Shown here one piece after another: positions 34,786-43,884 of a stretch of 64,000 nucleotides of DNA. The stretch spans positions 1-64,000 of the forward strand of contig NZ_BJEQ01000003.1 of assembly GCF_005405585.1 (NCBI RefSeq), written 5' to 3'. The notes below the pieces were generated by a model, which saw nothing but the letters and a program-made list of their open reading frames with translations, did not search any database and was not told the origin of the DNA. The stretch is from Agarivorans sp. Toyoura001 (GTDB taxonomy: Bacteria; Pseudomonadota; Gammaproteobacteria; Enterobacterales; Celerinatantimonadaceae). A program made the position numbers and the translations under genes. The stretch's first letter is position 1; every line of letters starts with the position of its first letter.

Positions 34786-36156
34786 CTACACCATTTGTTG
34801 ATACCACTGCTGCTCTAAGGGCGAGACTTGTGCTTCAAAGCGATGCCATTCGCTGAGCTTATTAGCGTGATAAACGTGGCTAAAGTCCTCACCTAAGAGA
34901 GACCATAACGTAGAGTGGGAAAAAGTCTTTAAGGCTTGCTGCCAATAGGTAGGTAAAGCCGGCGCGTTAGCTTTACTGGCGTCACCACTAATCGCTTCGG
35001 CGCAATCTAACTGCTGTTCAATGCCATAATCAATACCCGCCAATAAGGCCGACATAACAATGTATGGATTACAATCTGCGCCTGCTACGCGATGTTCAAT
35101 ACGTGTATTCGCCTTACTACCAGAAGGAATACGCAAGGCAACAGTGCGGTTATCCCAGCCCCAGTTTGCCTGTAGCGGCACAAACATATCGGGTTGAAAA
35201 CGGCGATAAGAGTTGGCGTTAGGTGCCAGTAAGGCAATGGCTTGTGGCATGGTGTCGAGTAAACCCGCAAGGGCGTGTTCCAACAAAGCGCTATCTTTAG
35301 CAAATCGATTATTGCCCAATTCATCTAACATGCTGATGTGCACATGGCAGCCATTACCCGAATGCTCGGCATAGGGCTTGGCCATAAACGTGGCTAAATA
35401 ACCATGTTGTTTAGCCACTGCCTTAATGGCGCGTTTAAGCAAAATGGCTTGGTCGCAGGCTAAAAGCGGATCTTCTTGGTGCTGCAAGGTCACTTCAAAT
35501 TGGCCGGGCGCATATTCGGCAATCACATTGTCGCTGGGAATGTTTTGGGTATGGCAGTATTCTTGAATGTCTCGAATAAACTCAGAAAATTCGTCTAGCT
35601 CATCTAGGGAGTAAACTTGGGTTTGCTGCATGCGTTGTTGCGATTTAGGTAATAAAGGCGCTTGCGGTTGGCGATTTTCACTACGCGCATCCAGTAAGTA
35701 AAACTCCCACTCTATAGCAACACAAGGGAACATACCGCGCTGCTGCAAGCGGCTAAGGGTTTTAGTTAATAACTGACGAGGGTCGGCAAAAAATGGCTGG
35801 CCGTCCACTTCATGCATAGTGACAAGCGCTTGCGCGGCGTTTTTCTTCCATGGGATAACACTTAAACTATGCGGCAGTATGTGACAAATTCTATCGCCGT
35901 CACCCTGTTCAAAACCTAGCCCTGTTTCTTCAACTGTTTCACCACATATGTCTAGGGCAAACACCGATGCAGGCAAACACATACCTTCTTTGGCTATTTT
36001 TTCCAAAGATGCCGCTTCAATACGTTTACCACGGATCACCCCATTCATATCTGAAAGCATTAAATCAATGCTTTCTAGATGCGGATGAGCGGCCAAAAAG
36101 TGGTGTACTTGCTCAAGCAAACTATCTGCTTGTTCCTGCGGCTGGTGTTTCAACAT
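34786..36156 (-). CDS. puuA: Gamma-glutamylputrescine synthetase (glutamine synthetase family), first copy
   Basis: The 456-residue protein is a glutamine-synthetase-fold enzyme with LMLSDMNGVIRGKRI near 32, VAIEWEFYLLD (metal Glu), FMAKPYAEHSGNGCHVHISM and NSYRRFQPDMFVP. It lacks the GlnA adenylylation tail, as PuuA does. It should join glutamate to putrescine using ATP. It is first in a minus-strand operon with puuB. The plus-strand gene at 36390 is a second enzyme of this family; the two share only moderate identity, so different amine preferences are possible. Confidence 0.88.
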   Translation of the reverse strand: MLKHQPQEQADSLLEQVHHFLAAHPHLESIDLMLSDMNGVIRGKRIEAASLEKIAKEGMCLPASVFALDICGETVEETGLGFEQGDGDRICHILPHSLSVIPWKKNAAQALVTMHEVDGQPFFADPRQLLTKTLSRLQQRGMFPCVAIEWEFYLLDARSENRQPQAPLLPKSQQRMQQTQVYSLDELDEFSEFIRDIQEYCHTQNIPSDNVIAEYAPGQFEVTLQHQEDPLLACDQAILLKRAIKAVAKQHGYLATFMAKPYAEHSGNGCHVHISMLDELGNNRFAKDSALLEHALAGLLDTMPQAIALLAPNANSYRRFQPDMFVPLQANWGWDNRTVALRIPSGSKANTRIEHRVAGADCNPYIVMSALLAGIDYGIEQQLDCAEAISGDASKANAPALPTYWQQALKTFSHSTLWSLLGEDFSHVYHANKLSEWHRFEAQVSPLEQQWYQQMV

Positions 36157-36194
36157 AATTAACAGTCCCTCAGTAAAAACGTCCCTTACAGCCC

Positions 36195-36224
36195 TTAGAT
36201 TTACAACATAGTGTTAAGTATAAT
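36195..36224 (+). promoter_or_regulatory. Candidate promoter and operator of the plus-strand putrescine operon
   Basis: TATAAT lies at 36219-36224; the -35 region (TTAGAT, 36195-36200, 18-base spacer) is weak. The short palindrome AACA-TAG-TGTT (36205-36215) lies between the two and could be an operator, for example for PuuR, which is encoded at the end of this operon. The site is in the shared region between divergent puuA genes. Confidence 0.35.
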
Positions 36225-36389
36225 GCAAATAATTTTGCCTTATAAGCCAAAAAAGACGCTATATTTAGGTTTTAGTTAACACCTTGTTGACTTTATCGCC
36301 AAATCGTGACAATTCTAATTAGCACGGAGCAAAAAGCCGAGGGCGTCGATATATGCCCTAGTTTACTTAACAATAAATAACAGGTAATT

Positions 36390-37721
36390 ATGGATAACGT
36401 CAGGAAGTGGTTTGCGGATAACAAGATAACCGAAGTTGAATGCCTCATCCCCGATATTACCGGTAACGCCCGCGGTAAAATTATCCCCGCAAGCAAATAC
36501 CTCAAAGAAGGCGGTATGCGCCTTCCAGAATCAATTTTCTACCAAACTGTAACTGGTGACTGGCCAGATGACGATGAACTGTTCGACTGGACCGAAAAGG
36601 ACATGAACCTTGAACCCGACACCGACAGCGTACGTTTTGTGCCTTGGGCAAAAGAACCCACCGCTCAGCTTATTCATGATTGCTACACCGCCGACGGTGA
36701 GTTAATTGGTATGGCGCCGCGCTCGGTGCTAAAAAAAGTGCTGGCCTTATATGAGAAAGAAGGTTGGAAGCCCATTGTTGCCCCAGAGCTCGAGTTTTTC
36801 TTAGTGAAGAAAAACGTCGATTGGGACTACCCCCTTGAGCCGCCCATTGGTCGCAATGGTCGCCCAGAAACTGCTCGCCAATCATTTAGTATTGACGCGG
36901 TAAACGAATTTGACCCGCTGTTTGAAGATATGTACGACTACTGTGAGGCGCAAAACCTCGATGTAGATACCTTGGTGCATGAATCCGGTGCTGCACAAAT
37001 GGAGATTAATTTTGATCATGGCGAGCCAGTACTCGCCTGTGACCAAGTCTTTTTGTTTAAACGCACCATGCGCGAAGCCGCGCTACAACACGATACCTAC
37101 GCCACGTTCATGGCTAAACCTATGGAAGATGAACCCGGTAGTGCCATGCACATTCACCAAAGTTTGGAAGATTTTGATGGCAACAATCTGTTTGCCAATA
37201 GTGATGGCAGCAACAGCGAGCAGTTTTTAAGTTTTATTGCTGGCCTACAGCAATACACTCCCGCCAGCATTGCCTTTTACGCACCCAACGTGAATAGCTA
37301 TCGCCGTTTAATGTTTGGAGACTCAGCACCGATTAATCTGCAATGGGGCATCGACAACCGCACCGTAGGTTTACGTGTCCCCTTGTCTGATGCGCAAAAC
37401 CGCCGAGTAGAAAACCGCTTTGCTGGCGCCGATGCCAACCCTTATTTGGCAATGGCGCTTACCTTGGCCTGCGGCTACATAGGCATGAAAAATAAACTCG
37501 TACCGTCTGCCCAAGAAACCGGAGACGTTAGCGAAGACCGCTACACCTTGCCCGGCACCTTAGAAGAAGCGCTGGTTAAGCTAGAGCAGTGTGACGAACT
37601 CAAGGACATTCTCGGCGAGCGTTTTGTTAACTGCTACGTGGCGGTGAAGCGCAAAGAATACCAAACCTATTTCAAAGTGATTAGTTCATGGGAACGTGAG
37701 TTTTTATTGCTCAACGTATAA
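36390..37721 (+). CDS. puuA: Gamma-glutamylputrescine synthetase family, second copy
   Basis: The 443-residue protein has the same family marks: ECLIPDITGNARGKIIPASK near 20, VAPELEFFLVK (metal Glu), FMAKPMEDEPGSAMHIHQS and NSYRRLMFGDSAPINLQWG. It opens the plus-strand operon puuA-spuC-potFGHI-puuR. It is closer to the SpuI/PauA-type synthetases of Pseudomonas than to GlnA. It should act on putrescine or a related polyamine. Good ribosome binding site is weak (GGTAATT before the ATG). Confidence 0.86.
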   Translation: MDNVRKWFADNKITEVECLIPDITGNARGKIIPASKYLKEGGMRLPESIFYQTVTGDWPDDDELFDWTEKDMNLEPDTDSVRFVPWAKEPTAQLIHDCYTADGELIGMAPRSVLKKVLALYEKEGWKPIVAPELEFFLVKKNVDWDYPLEPPIGRNGRPETARQSFSIDAVNEFDPLFEDMYDYCEAQNLDVDTLVHESGAAQMEINFDHGEPVLACDQVFLFKRTMREAALQHDTYATFMAKPMEDEPGSAMHIHQSLEDFDGNNLFANSDGSNSEQFLSFIAGLQQYTPASIAFYAPNVNSYRRLMFGDSAPINLQWGIDNRTVGLRVPLSDAQNRRVENRFAGADANPYLAMALTLACGYIGMKNKLVPSAQETGDVSEDRYTLPGTLEEALVKLEQCDELKDILGERFVNCYVAVKRKEYQTYFKVISSWEREFLLLNV

Positions 37722-37753
37722 ACAATCAGTTACCCCGGCCATTAGGAGGCAAA

Positions 37754-39112
37754 ATGAGCACAGCAACATTAACGATACAACAACAAGACAGCGCCCACTG
37801 CTTGCACCCTTTCACTAACTTTAAGGAGTTAAATGAGAAAGGAGCTAGAGTGATAGAACGAGGCGAAGGTGTTTTTGTATACGATAATGAAGGTAACAAG
37901 TTGCTCGATGCCATGGCCGGACTATGGTGTGTAAATTTAGGCTATGGTCGCCAAGAGTTGGTTGATGCGGCGGCCAAACAAATGCAGCAACTGCCGTACT
38001 ACAACTTGTTTTTTCAAACCACTCATAGCCCAGCGGTAGAGCTGTCTAAACTGTTGGCTGAGCTTACGCCCGAGGGATTGAATCGAGCATTTTTTACAGG
38101 CTCAGGATCAGAATGTAACGACACCGTGGTGCGTATGGTACGCCATTATTGGGCCAGCAAAGGCCAACCTAACAAGCTCGAAATCATTAGCCGTAACAAT
38201 GCTTATCACGGCAGCACTATGGCGGGTGCAAGCCTTGGCGGTATGGGTTTTATGCACGCCCAAGGTGGATTACCCCTGCCCAACATTTGCCATATAGACC
38301 AACCCTATTGGTTTGAAGAGGGCCAAGGCCAAGATCCGCAGGCCTTTGGTGTAGAGCGCGCTCGCCAGTTAGAGCAAAAAATCCTCGAATTAGGTGAAGA
38401 CAAGGTCGCCGCCTTTATCGCCGAGCCCATTCAAGGAGCTGGCGGAGTAATTATTCCCCCCGACAGCTACTGGCCAGAGATTCAACGGATCTGCGATAAG
38501 TACCAAATATTACTGATAGTAGATGAAGTGATTTGCGGCTTTGGCCGCACTGGCGAATGGTTTGCCAGCCAAACCTATAACATTAAGCCCGACCTGTTGT
38601 GCTTAGCCAAAGGCATTACTTCAGGATACTTGCCACTGGGCGCAGTAATGGTGTCGGATAAAGTGGCACAAGGCTTAATTGACGCCGATACCGAGTTTGC
38701 CCACGGCTTTACTTACTCCGGTCACCCAGCGGCTTGCGCTGTAGCCATTGAAAACATTCGCATCATGCAGCAAGAAAACATCGTTAACACTGTGCGTAAC
38801 GACACCGCCCCTTACCTTGCCCAACGCTGGCAAGAGTTGGGCGAGCATCCTTTAGTGGGTGAAGCACGCAGTAAAGGTATGGTGGCCGCCATAGAGTTAG
38901 TCGCCAATAAAAACACCAATCAGCGCTACGGCAAGGATGTTGGCGCTGGCGGCGTATGTCGCGATATATGCATTAACAATGGATTAATTATGCGCGCCTG
39001 TGGCGACACCATGATTATTTCCCCTCCATTGGTTATCACTAAACAACAAATAGATCAGTTAATCACACTGGCAAAACAAAGTTTGGATGACACTCTGCAG
39101 GCATTGAGTTAA
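37754..39112 (+). CDS. spuC: Putrescine:pyruvate aminotransferase (SpuC-type, PLP)
   Basis: The 452-residue class III aminotransferase has GAGG-like PLP motifs: FTGSGSECNDTVVRM (near 115), NNAYHGSTMAGASLGG, LLIVDEVICGFGRTGEWF (Asp near 258) and the Schiff-base Lys in LCLAKGITSGYLPLGAV (near 287). It is close to SpuC of Pseudomonas, which transaminates putrescine to 4-aminobutyraldehyde; a GABA or beta-alanine transaminase role is an alternative. It lies between puuA and the putrescine importer, 32 bases after puuA, behind AGGAGG. Confidence 0.87.
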   Translation: MSTATLTIQQQDSAHCLHPFTNFKELNEKGARVIERGEGVFVYDNEGNKLLDAMAGLWCVNLGYGRQELVDAAAKQMQQLPYYNLFFQTTHSPAVELSKLLAELTPEGLNRAFFTGSGSECNDTVVRMVRHYWASKGQPNKLEIISRNNAYHGSTMAGASLGGMGFMHAQGGLPLPNICHIDQPYWFEEGQGQDPQAFGVERARQLEQKILELGEDKVAAFIAEPIQGAGGVIIPPDSYWPEIQRICDKYQILLIVDEVICGFGRTGEWFASQTYNIKPDLLCLAKGITSGYLPLGAVMVSDKVAQGLIDADTEFAHGFTYSGHPAACAVAIENIRIMQQENIVNTVRNDTAPYLAQRWQELGEHPLVGEARSKGMVAAIELVANKNTNQRYGKDVGAGGVCRDICINNGLIMRACGDTMIISPPLVITKQQIDQLITLAKQSLDDTLQALS

Positions 39113-39156
39113 TCCGCGAAGCAGTACGAGCAAACACCACATGGAATTGGAGAACA

Positions 39157-40269
39157 TTGATGAACAAAGCTAGCCTGAAGCTAACCATAGCTTCCCTGTT
39201 AACTGCCAGCGCAATGAACCTGCAGGCAGCAGAAGAAAAAGTGCTTAATGTATACAATTGGTCAGATTATATCGCCGAAGATACCATTGCTCAGTTTGAA
39301 GCCGAAACAGGCATTAAGGTGGTTTACGACGTATTTGACTCAAACGAAGTGCTAGAAGCTAAAATCCTATCGGGATCAACTGGCTTCGATCTTGTGGTTC
39401 CTACCTCAGACTTTTTAGCTCGCCAAGTTCAAGCAGGCGCGTTTATCAAATTAGACAAAACAAAACTCACTAATTATAGCAATTTAGATGCTAAAATTAT
39501 GGACATGCTTGATGACACTGCAGATCCGGGCAACCAATATGCAGTACCCTATTTATGGGGAACCACAGGCTTAGGTTACAACGTAAACAAAGTTAAAGAA
39601 GTGCTTGGCGAAGACGCCCCCACCAATAGTTGGGATTTAGTGTTTAAACCAGAGAATATGGAAAAACTGCAAAAGTGTGGTGTCGCATTTTTAAACGCCC
39701 CAACTGAGCTGTTTGCAGCGGCGCTGCACTATGTGGGTAAAGACCCAAATAGTGTTGACCCTAACGATTACAAAGACACCGGCGAAGCTTACCAGCTGCT
39801 AAAAGCAGTTCGCCCTTACGTCACTTATTTCCACTCTTCGCAATACATAAATGACTTAGCGAATGGGGACATTTGTGTGGCTATTGGTTGGTCTGGCGAT
39901 GTGCTACAAGCCTCAGATCGCGCGGCAGAAGCCGACAATGGCGTAGAGGTGGAATATGTAATCCCGCAGGAAGGCGCTTTAGCGTGGTTTGATCTCATGG
40001 CCATTCCAGCAGATGCGCCACATAAAGATAACGCGCATAAATTCATTAACTTTTTATTGCAGCCTAAGGTGATTTCAGAAATCTCTAACTACGTGTGGTA
40101 CGCCAACCCAACGCCAGCGTCGAAGGAGTTTATTGATCCCGAAATTATTGAGCACCCAGGTATTTACCCAAGTGACGAAACCCTAGCCAAGCTGTATGGC
40201 GCAAAGGTAACGCCAGCGAAAGTGTCACGAACACTCACTCGCTCTTGGACTAAGTTTCTTCAAAACTAG
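39157..40269 (+). CDS. potF: Putrescine-binding periplasmic protein PotF/SpuD-like
   Basis: The 370-residue protein has a signal peptide (to about AEE) and the polyamine-binding fold: VLNVYNWSDYIAEDTIAQFE, FDLVVPTSDFLARQ, GTTGLGYN and AIGWSGDVLQASDRA. These match PotF/SpuD, which bind putrescine in the periplasm and hand it to the PotGHI permease. It is followed by potG, potH and potI. Ribosome binding site GGAG precedes the ATG. Confidence 0.92.
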   Translation: MMNKASLKLTIASLLTASAMNLQAAEEKVLNVYNWSDYIAEDTIAQFEAETGIKVVYDVFDSNEVLEAKILSGSTGFDLVVPTSDFLARQVQAGAFIKLDKTKLTNYSNLDAKIMDMLDDTADPGNQYAVPYLWGTTGLGYNVNKVKEVLGEDAPTNSWDLVFKPENMEKLQKCGVAFLNAPTELFAAALHYVGKDPNSVDPNDYKDTGEAYQLLKAVRPYVTYFHSSQYINDLANGDICVAIGWSGDVLQASDRAAEADNGVEVEYVIPQEGALAWFDLMAIPADAPHKDNAHKFINFLLQPKVISEISNYVWYANPTPASKEFIDPEIIEHPGIYPSDETLAKLYGAKVTPAKVSRTLTRSWTKFLQN

Positions 40270-40329
40270 CGAGTCGCTTGCCACCTAAGGGTGGCAAGCA
40301 CGTTTTTGTTTCATGATGGAGGATCCGCA

Positions 40330-41469
40330 ATGGCTGCGGTGTCACACATTTCAAAGCTTCCGGTAGACGGAGAAAAGGCTCCGGAGCCTTTGTTACACAT
40401 TGAAAGTATTAGCAAAGATTACGATGGAGCCATCGCGGTAGATAACGTAAGCCTTACCATTAATAAAGGTGAGATTTTTGCACTGCTAGGTGCATCAGGT
40501 TGTGGTAAATCAACGCTGTTAAGAATGCTGGCCGGCTTTGAAAAACCCAGCTCGGGCAGCATTATTCTCGACGGCCAAGATCTTATTGGCGTGCCGCCGC
40601 ATCGACGCCCCGTCAATATGATGTTTCAGTCTTATGCCTTGTTCCCGCATATGACCGTAGAACAAAACATCGCCTTTGGTTTGAAACAAGACAAACTCCC
40701 AAAAGACGAAATAGCCGACACCGTGGCAAGAATGCTTGAATTGGTGCGCATGAGAAACTACGCCAAGCGTAAGCCTCATCAACTATCTGGCGGCCAGCGC
40801 CAGCGCGTAGCGCTTGCCAGAAGCTTAGCCAAGCGCCCTAAATTACTGTTACTAGATGAACCAATGGGCGCATTGGATAAAAACCTTCGTGGGCAAATGC
40901 AGCTTGAAGTAGTGGATATTCTTGAGAAAGTGGGCGTAACTTGCGTAATGGTAACCCACGACCAAGAAGAAGCCATGACCATGGCTAGCCGGATTGCGAT
41001 TATGAATCGTGGCCAGTTTATTCAAGTGGGCGAACCAGAAGAAATTTACGAATACCCCAACTCGCGTTTTAGCGCCGAATTTATTGGCTCGGTGAACGTG
41101 TTCGAGGGTGTATTACGCGATAACGATAACGACAGCGCCACCATTGATAGCCAAGAACTGGGCTTTCCCATTAGCCTCAACCACGGTGTATCTTCAGCGC
41201 CCGGCGTACCATTTATGGTCGCGGTACGCCCCGAAAAAATGAGTATTTTCAAAACTCTAAAAGGACGTACTAACAACGTTTGCCAAGGCACCGTAGAAGA
41301 CATTGCCTACTTAGGCGACCAATCAATTTATTATGTGCGCTTGGCCAGCGGTAAGCGGGTAACGGCAGCCATGCCTAACAGCAGTCGCCATCGCAACAAC
41401 ATGCCCACTTGGGAAGACCAAGTTTACCTATGCTGGCAAGCCGATAGCTGCGTGGTGTTAAAAATATGA
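40330..41469 (+). CDS. potG: Putrescine ABC transporter ATPase PotG-like
   Basis: The 379-residue ATPase has Walker A GASGCGKST (near 55), the signature LSGGQRQRVALARSLAKRP, Walker B LLLLDEPMGAL, the H-loop VTHDQEEA and a C-terminal TOBE-type regulatory domain. Start is ATG 40330 behind GGAGG; a GTG 13 codons earlier is unlikely. Its stop overlaps the potH start (ATGA). It should power putrescine uptake. Confidence 0.94.
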   Translation: MAAVSHISKLPVDGEKAPEPLLHIESISKDYDGAIAVDNVSLTINKGEIFALLGASGCGKSTLLRMLAGFEKPSSGSIILDGQDLIGVPPHRRPVNMMFQSYALFPHMTVEQNIAFGLKQDKLPKDEIADTVARMLELVRMRNYAKRKPHQLSGGQRQRVALARSLAKRPKLLLLDEPMGALDKNLRGQMQLEVVDILEKVGVTCVMVTHDQEEAMTMASRIAIMNRGQFIQVGEPEEIYEYPNSRFSAEFIGSVNVFEGVLRDNDNDSATIDSQELGFPISLNHGVSSAPGVPFMVAVRPEKMSIFKTLKGRTNNVCQGTVEDIAYLGDQSIYYVRLASGKRVTAAMPNSSRHRNNMPTWEDQVYLCWQADSCVVLKI

Positions 41470-42392
41470 CCACTCAATCATCAGCCAAGCTCAAAAAGTG
41501 GCTCACTCGCCTTACGCCCAGTGGCCGCTGTGCGATACTCGCCGTGCCCTACTTTTGGTTATTTCTATTCTTTTTGATGCCGTTTTTCATCGTCTTCAAA
41601 ATTAGTTTTGCCGAAGCGGTTATTGCTATTCCACCTTACACTCAGCTGATGACAATGGCCGAGGAGCAGGTGCAAATACTGCTTAACCTAGGCAACTACG
41701 CTTACTTAATTGAAGACAGCCTGTACATTAGCTCTTACTTGCAGTCGGTACGAATTGCTTCCATCTCAACCTTGTTATGTTTAGTTATTGGCTTTCCCAT
41801 GGCTTGGGCAATTGTTCACTCTAGCCCCGCCAATCGTAATATATTGTTAATGCTAATTATTTTACCCTCGTGGACCAGCTTTTTGATCCGTGTTTACGCA
41901 TGGATTGGCATTCTTAAAAACAACGGCTTCTTAAACAATATCTTGATGTACACCGGGATTATCGACGAACCTTTGCGAATATTGCATACCGATACCGCGG
42001 TGTATATTGGCATTGTATACACCTATTTACCGTTCATGATTTTGCCTTTATATACCGCCTTAATGCGCGTCGATTACTCCTTAGTAGAAGCCGCTCGCGA
42101 CTTAGGTGCGTCTACCACCACCGTGCTACTTAAAGTGCTGTTGCCATTAACCAAGGCCGGTATTATTGCCGGCTCGATGTTGGTATTTATTCCAGCCGTG
42201 GGCGAGTTTGTTATTCCTGAATTATTAGGCGGCCCAGACTCCATTTTGATTGGTAAAATTCTCTGGCAAGAGTTCTTTAATAACCGCGATTGGCCGGTGG
42301 CTGCCGCCGTTGCCTCAGTGATGTTACTGCTATTAATGGTGCCGATTATGTTCTTTTATCGCTATCAAAAACGTGAAATGGAGGCCGGCTAA
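41466..42392 (+). CDS. potH: Putrescine ABC transporter permease PotH-like
   Basis: The 308-residue protein has six membrane segments and the permease EAA loop EAARDLGASTTTVLLKVLLP (near 210). FLMPFFIVFKISFAEA near 35 and NGFLNNILMYTGIIDEPLRI fit PotH. Start overlaps the potG stop (ATGA) and its stop overlaps the potI start (TAATG), so all are translationally coupled. Confidence 0.94.
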   Translation: MTTQSSAKLKKWLTRLTPSGRCAILAVPYFWLFLFFLMPFFIVFKISFAEAVIAIPPYTQLMTMAEEQVQILLNLGNYAYLIEDSLYISSYLQSVRIASISTLLCLVIGFPMAWAIVHSSPANRNILLMLIILPSWTSFLIRVYAWIGILKNNGFLNNILMYTGIIDEPLRILHTDTAVYIGIVYTYLPFMILPLYTALMRVDYSLVEAARDLGASTTTVLLKVLLPLTKAGIIAGSMLVFIPAVGEFVIPELLGGPDSILIGKILWQEFFNNRDWPVAAAVASVMLLLLMVPIMFFYRYQKREMEAG

Positions 42393-43237
42393 TGGACGCC
42401 ATCCCCGTTTACAAAACCAAGTGGAAGTGGGCGATACTCGGCTTAGGCTTATCTTTTCTTTACTTGCCTATTTTAAGCCTGATCATCTACTCGTTTAATG
42501 CCAACCGTTTAGTCACGGTATGGAGTGGTTTTTCTACCAAATGGTACGGCGCCTTGTTTGACGACGCCCTACTAATGAACGGCATTACGCTTAGCTTGTT
42601 AATTGGTTTTATGTCGGCCACCGCCGCAGTGGTACTGGGCACGTTAGCCGCTTTTGTGATGACCCGTTATAACAAGTTTAGAGGCGAAACCAGCTTTGCC
42701 TTTATGATTACTGCGCCCTTAGTTATGCCAGAAGTCATCACCGGTTTAAGCCTGTTACTGCTGTTCATTTCTTTGGGCCAAGTGTTTGATTTATTTAGCC
42801 AACGCGGCATGTTAACCATTTGGATTGCCCACGTTACTTTTTGTACGGCCTATGTCTCGGTAGTGGTGAGTTCGCGCCTGCGTGAGCTAGACAAAAGCAT
42901 TGAAGAAGCCGCCATGGATTTAGGGGCAACCCCCTTAAAAGTATTTTTTGTGATTACCTTACCCACCATTTTACCGGCGATTGTGGCGGGTTGGTTATTG
43001 GCCTTCACCTTGTCCTTAGACGACTTAGTCATCGCGAGCTTTGTCTCGGGCCCGAGCGCAACAACCTTGCCAATGGTGGTATTTTCTAGCGTAAGGTTAG
43101 GGGTAAGTCCCAAAATTAATGCCCTAGCCACACTGATAATTGGTGTAGTATCTGTCGCTACTTTTATTGCTTGGTGGATTATGGCCAAAGCAGAGAAACG
43201 TCGCTTGCAGGAATTAAGAACCGGCAATGCTAAATAG
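42392..43237 (+). CDS. potI: Putrescine ABC transporter permease PotI-like
   Basis: The 281-residue permease has six membrane segments and the EAA loop EEAAMDLGATPLKVFFVITL (near 170). The FTLSLDDLVIASFVSGPSAT segment is characteristic of the PotC/PotI group. It is the last transporter gene, 27 bases before puuR. Confidence 0.94.
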   Translation: MDAIPVYKTKWKWAILGLGLSFLYLPILSLIIYSFNANRLVTVWSGFSTKWYGALFDDALLMNGITLSLLIGFMSATAAVVLGTLAAFVMTRYNKFRGETSFAFMITAPLVMPEVITGLSLLLLFISLGQVFDLFSQRGMLTIWIAHVTFCTAYVSVVVSSRLRELDKSIEEAAMDLGATPLKVFFVITLPTILPAIVAGWLLAFTLSLDDLVIASFVSGPSATTLPMVVFSSVRLGVSPKINALATLIIGVVSVATFIAWWIMAKAEKRRLQELRTGNAK

Positions 43238-43264
43238 GCGTTAGAAATTGAGGAAACAAACTTA

Positions 43265-43807
43265 ATGGATGTTGGAAAACGCCTGAAAAGTATTCGCTTA
43301 ATGCGCGGCATTTCGCAACGAGAATTAGCAAAATTAAGCGGGGTCACTAACAGTATGATCTCGCAAATTGAGCAGAACCAAGTTAACCCTTCGGTAGGCT
43401 CTTTGAAAAAGATCCTTGATGCAATTCCTATTTCTATGGGCGAGTTTTTCACCTTAGAAATGGAAAGCGACGACAAGATTTTTTATAGCGAAGACGAGCT
43501 CACCGACTTAGGTGATGGCATGGTAAAAATGCTATTGGTAGGCAGCAAACATAATGGCCGCCAGTTGGCTATTTTACGCGAAATTTACCCACCCGGCGCA
43601 GATACCGGCACCGAGTTTATTCAACATGAAGGCGAAGAAGGCGGGATTGTGATTCGTGGGGAAATTGAGATTACCGTTGGCAGCAAATCTAAAGTATTAA
43701 AAGCCGGCGACTCCTACTACTTTGAAACCCGCAAACCGCACCGCTTCCGCAATAAAAGCAAAGATGAATGTGAGTTAATTAGCGCCGCGACTCCGCCAAC
43801 CTTCTAG
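43265..43807 (+). CDS. puuR: PuuR-like repressor (XRE helix-turn-helix plus cupin)
   Basis: The 180-residue protein has an N-terminal helix-turn-helix (ISQRELAKLSGVTNSMISQI near 18-37) and a C-terminal cupin (HEGEEGGIVIRGEIEITVGS near 120, then YYFETRKPHRFRNKS). This is the layout of PuuR, which represses putrescine use genes and is relieved by putrescine. It ends the plus-strand operon, so it likely autoregulates it and the divergent puuA-puuB. Confidence 0.92.
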   Translation: MDVGKRLKSIRLMRGISQRELAKLSGVTNSMISQIEQNQVNPSVGSLKKILDAIPISMGEFFTLEMESDDKIFYSEDELTDLGDGMVKMLLVGSKHNGRQLAILREIYPPGADTGTEFIQHEGEEGGIVIRGEIEITVGSKSKVLKAGDSYYFETRKPHRFRNKSKDECELISAATPPTF

Positions 43808-43840
43808 CCACAACATTCAGATAAATTATTGCTACAAAAA

Positions 43841-43862
43841 AGCCGCTATTAGCGGCTTTTTT
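43841..43862. terminator. Terminator after puuR, also for the RND permease
   Basis: AGCCGCT (43841-43847) pairs with AGCGGCT (43851-43857), loop ATT, with A- and T-runs. It lies between two convergent transcription units and serves both. Confidence 0.88.
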
Positions 43863-43884
43863 GTTTGTCTTTATTTATAGCAAT

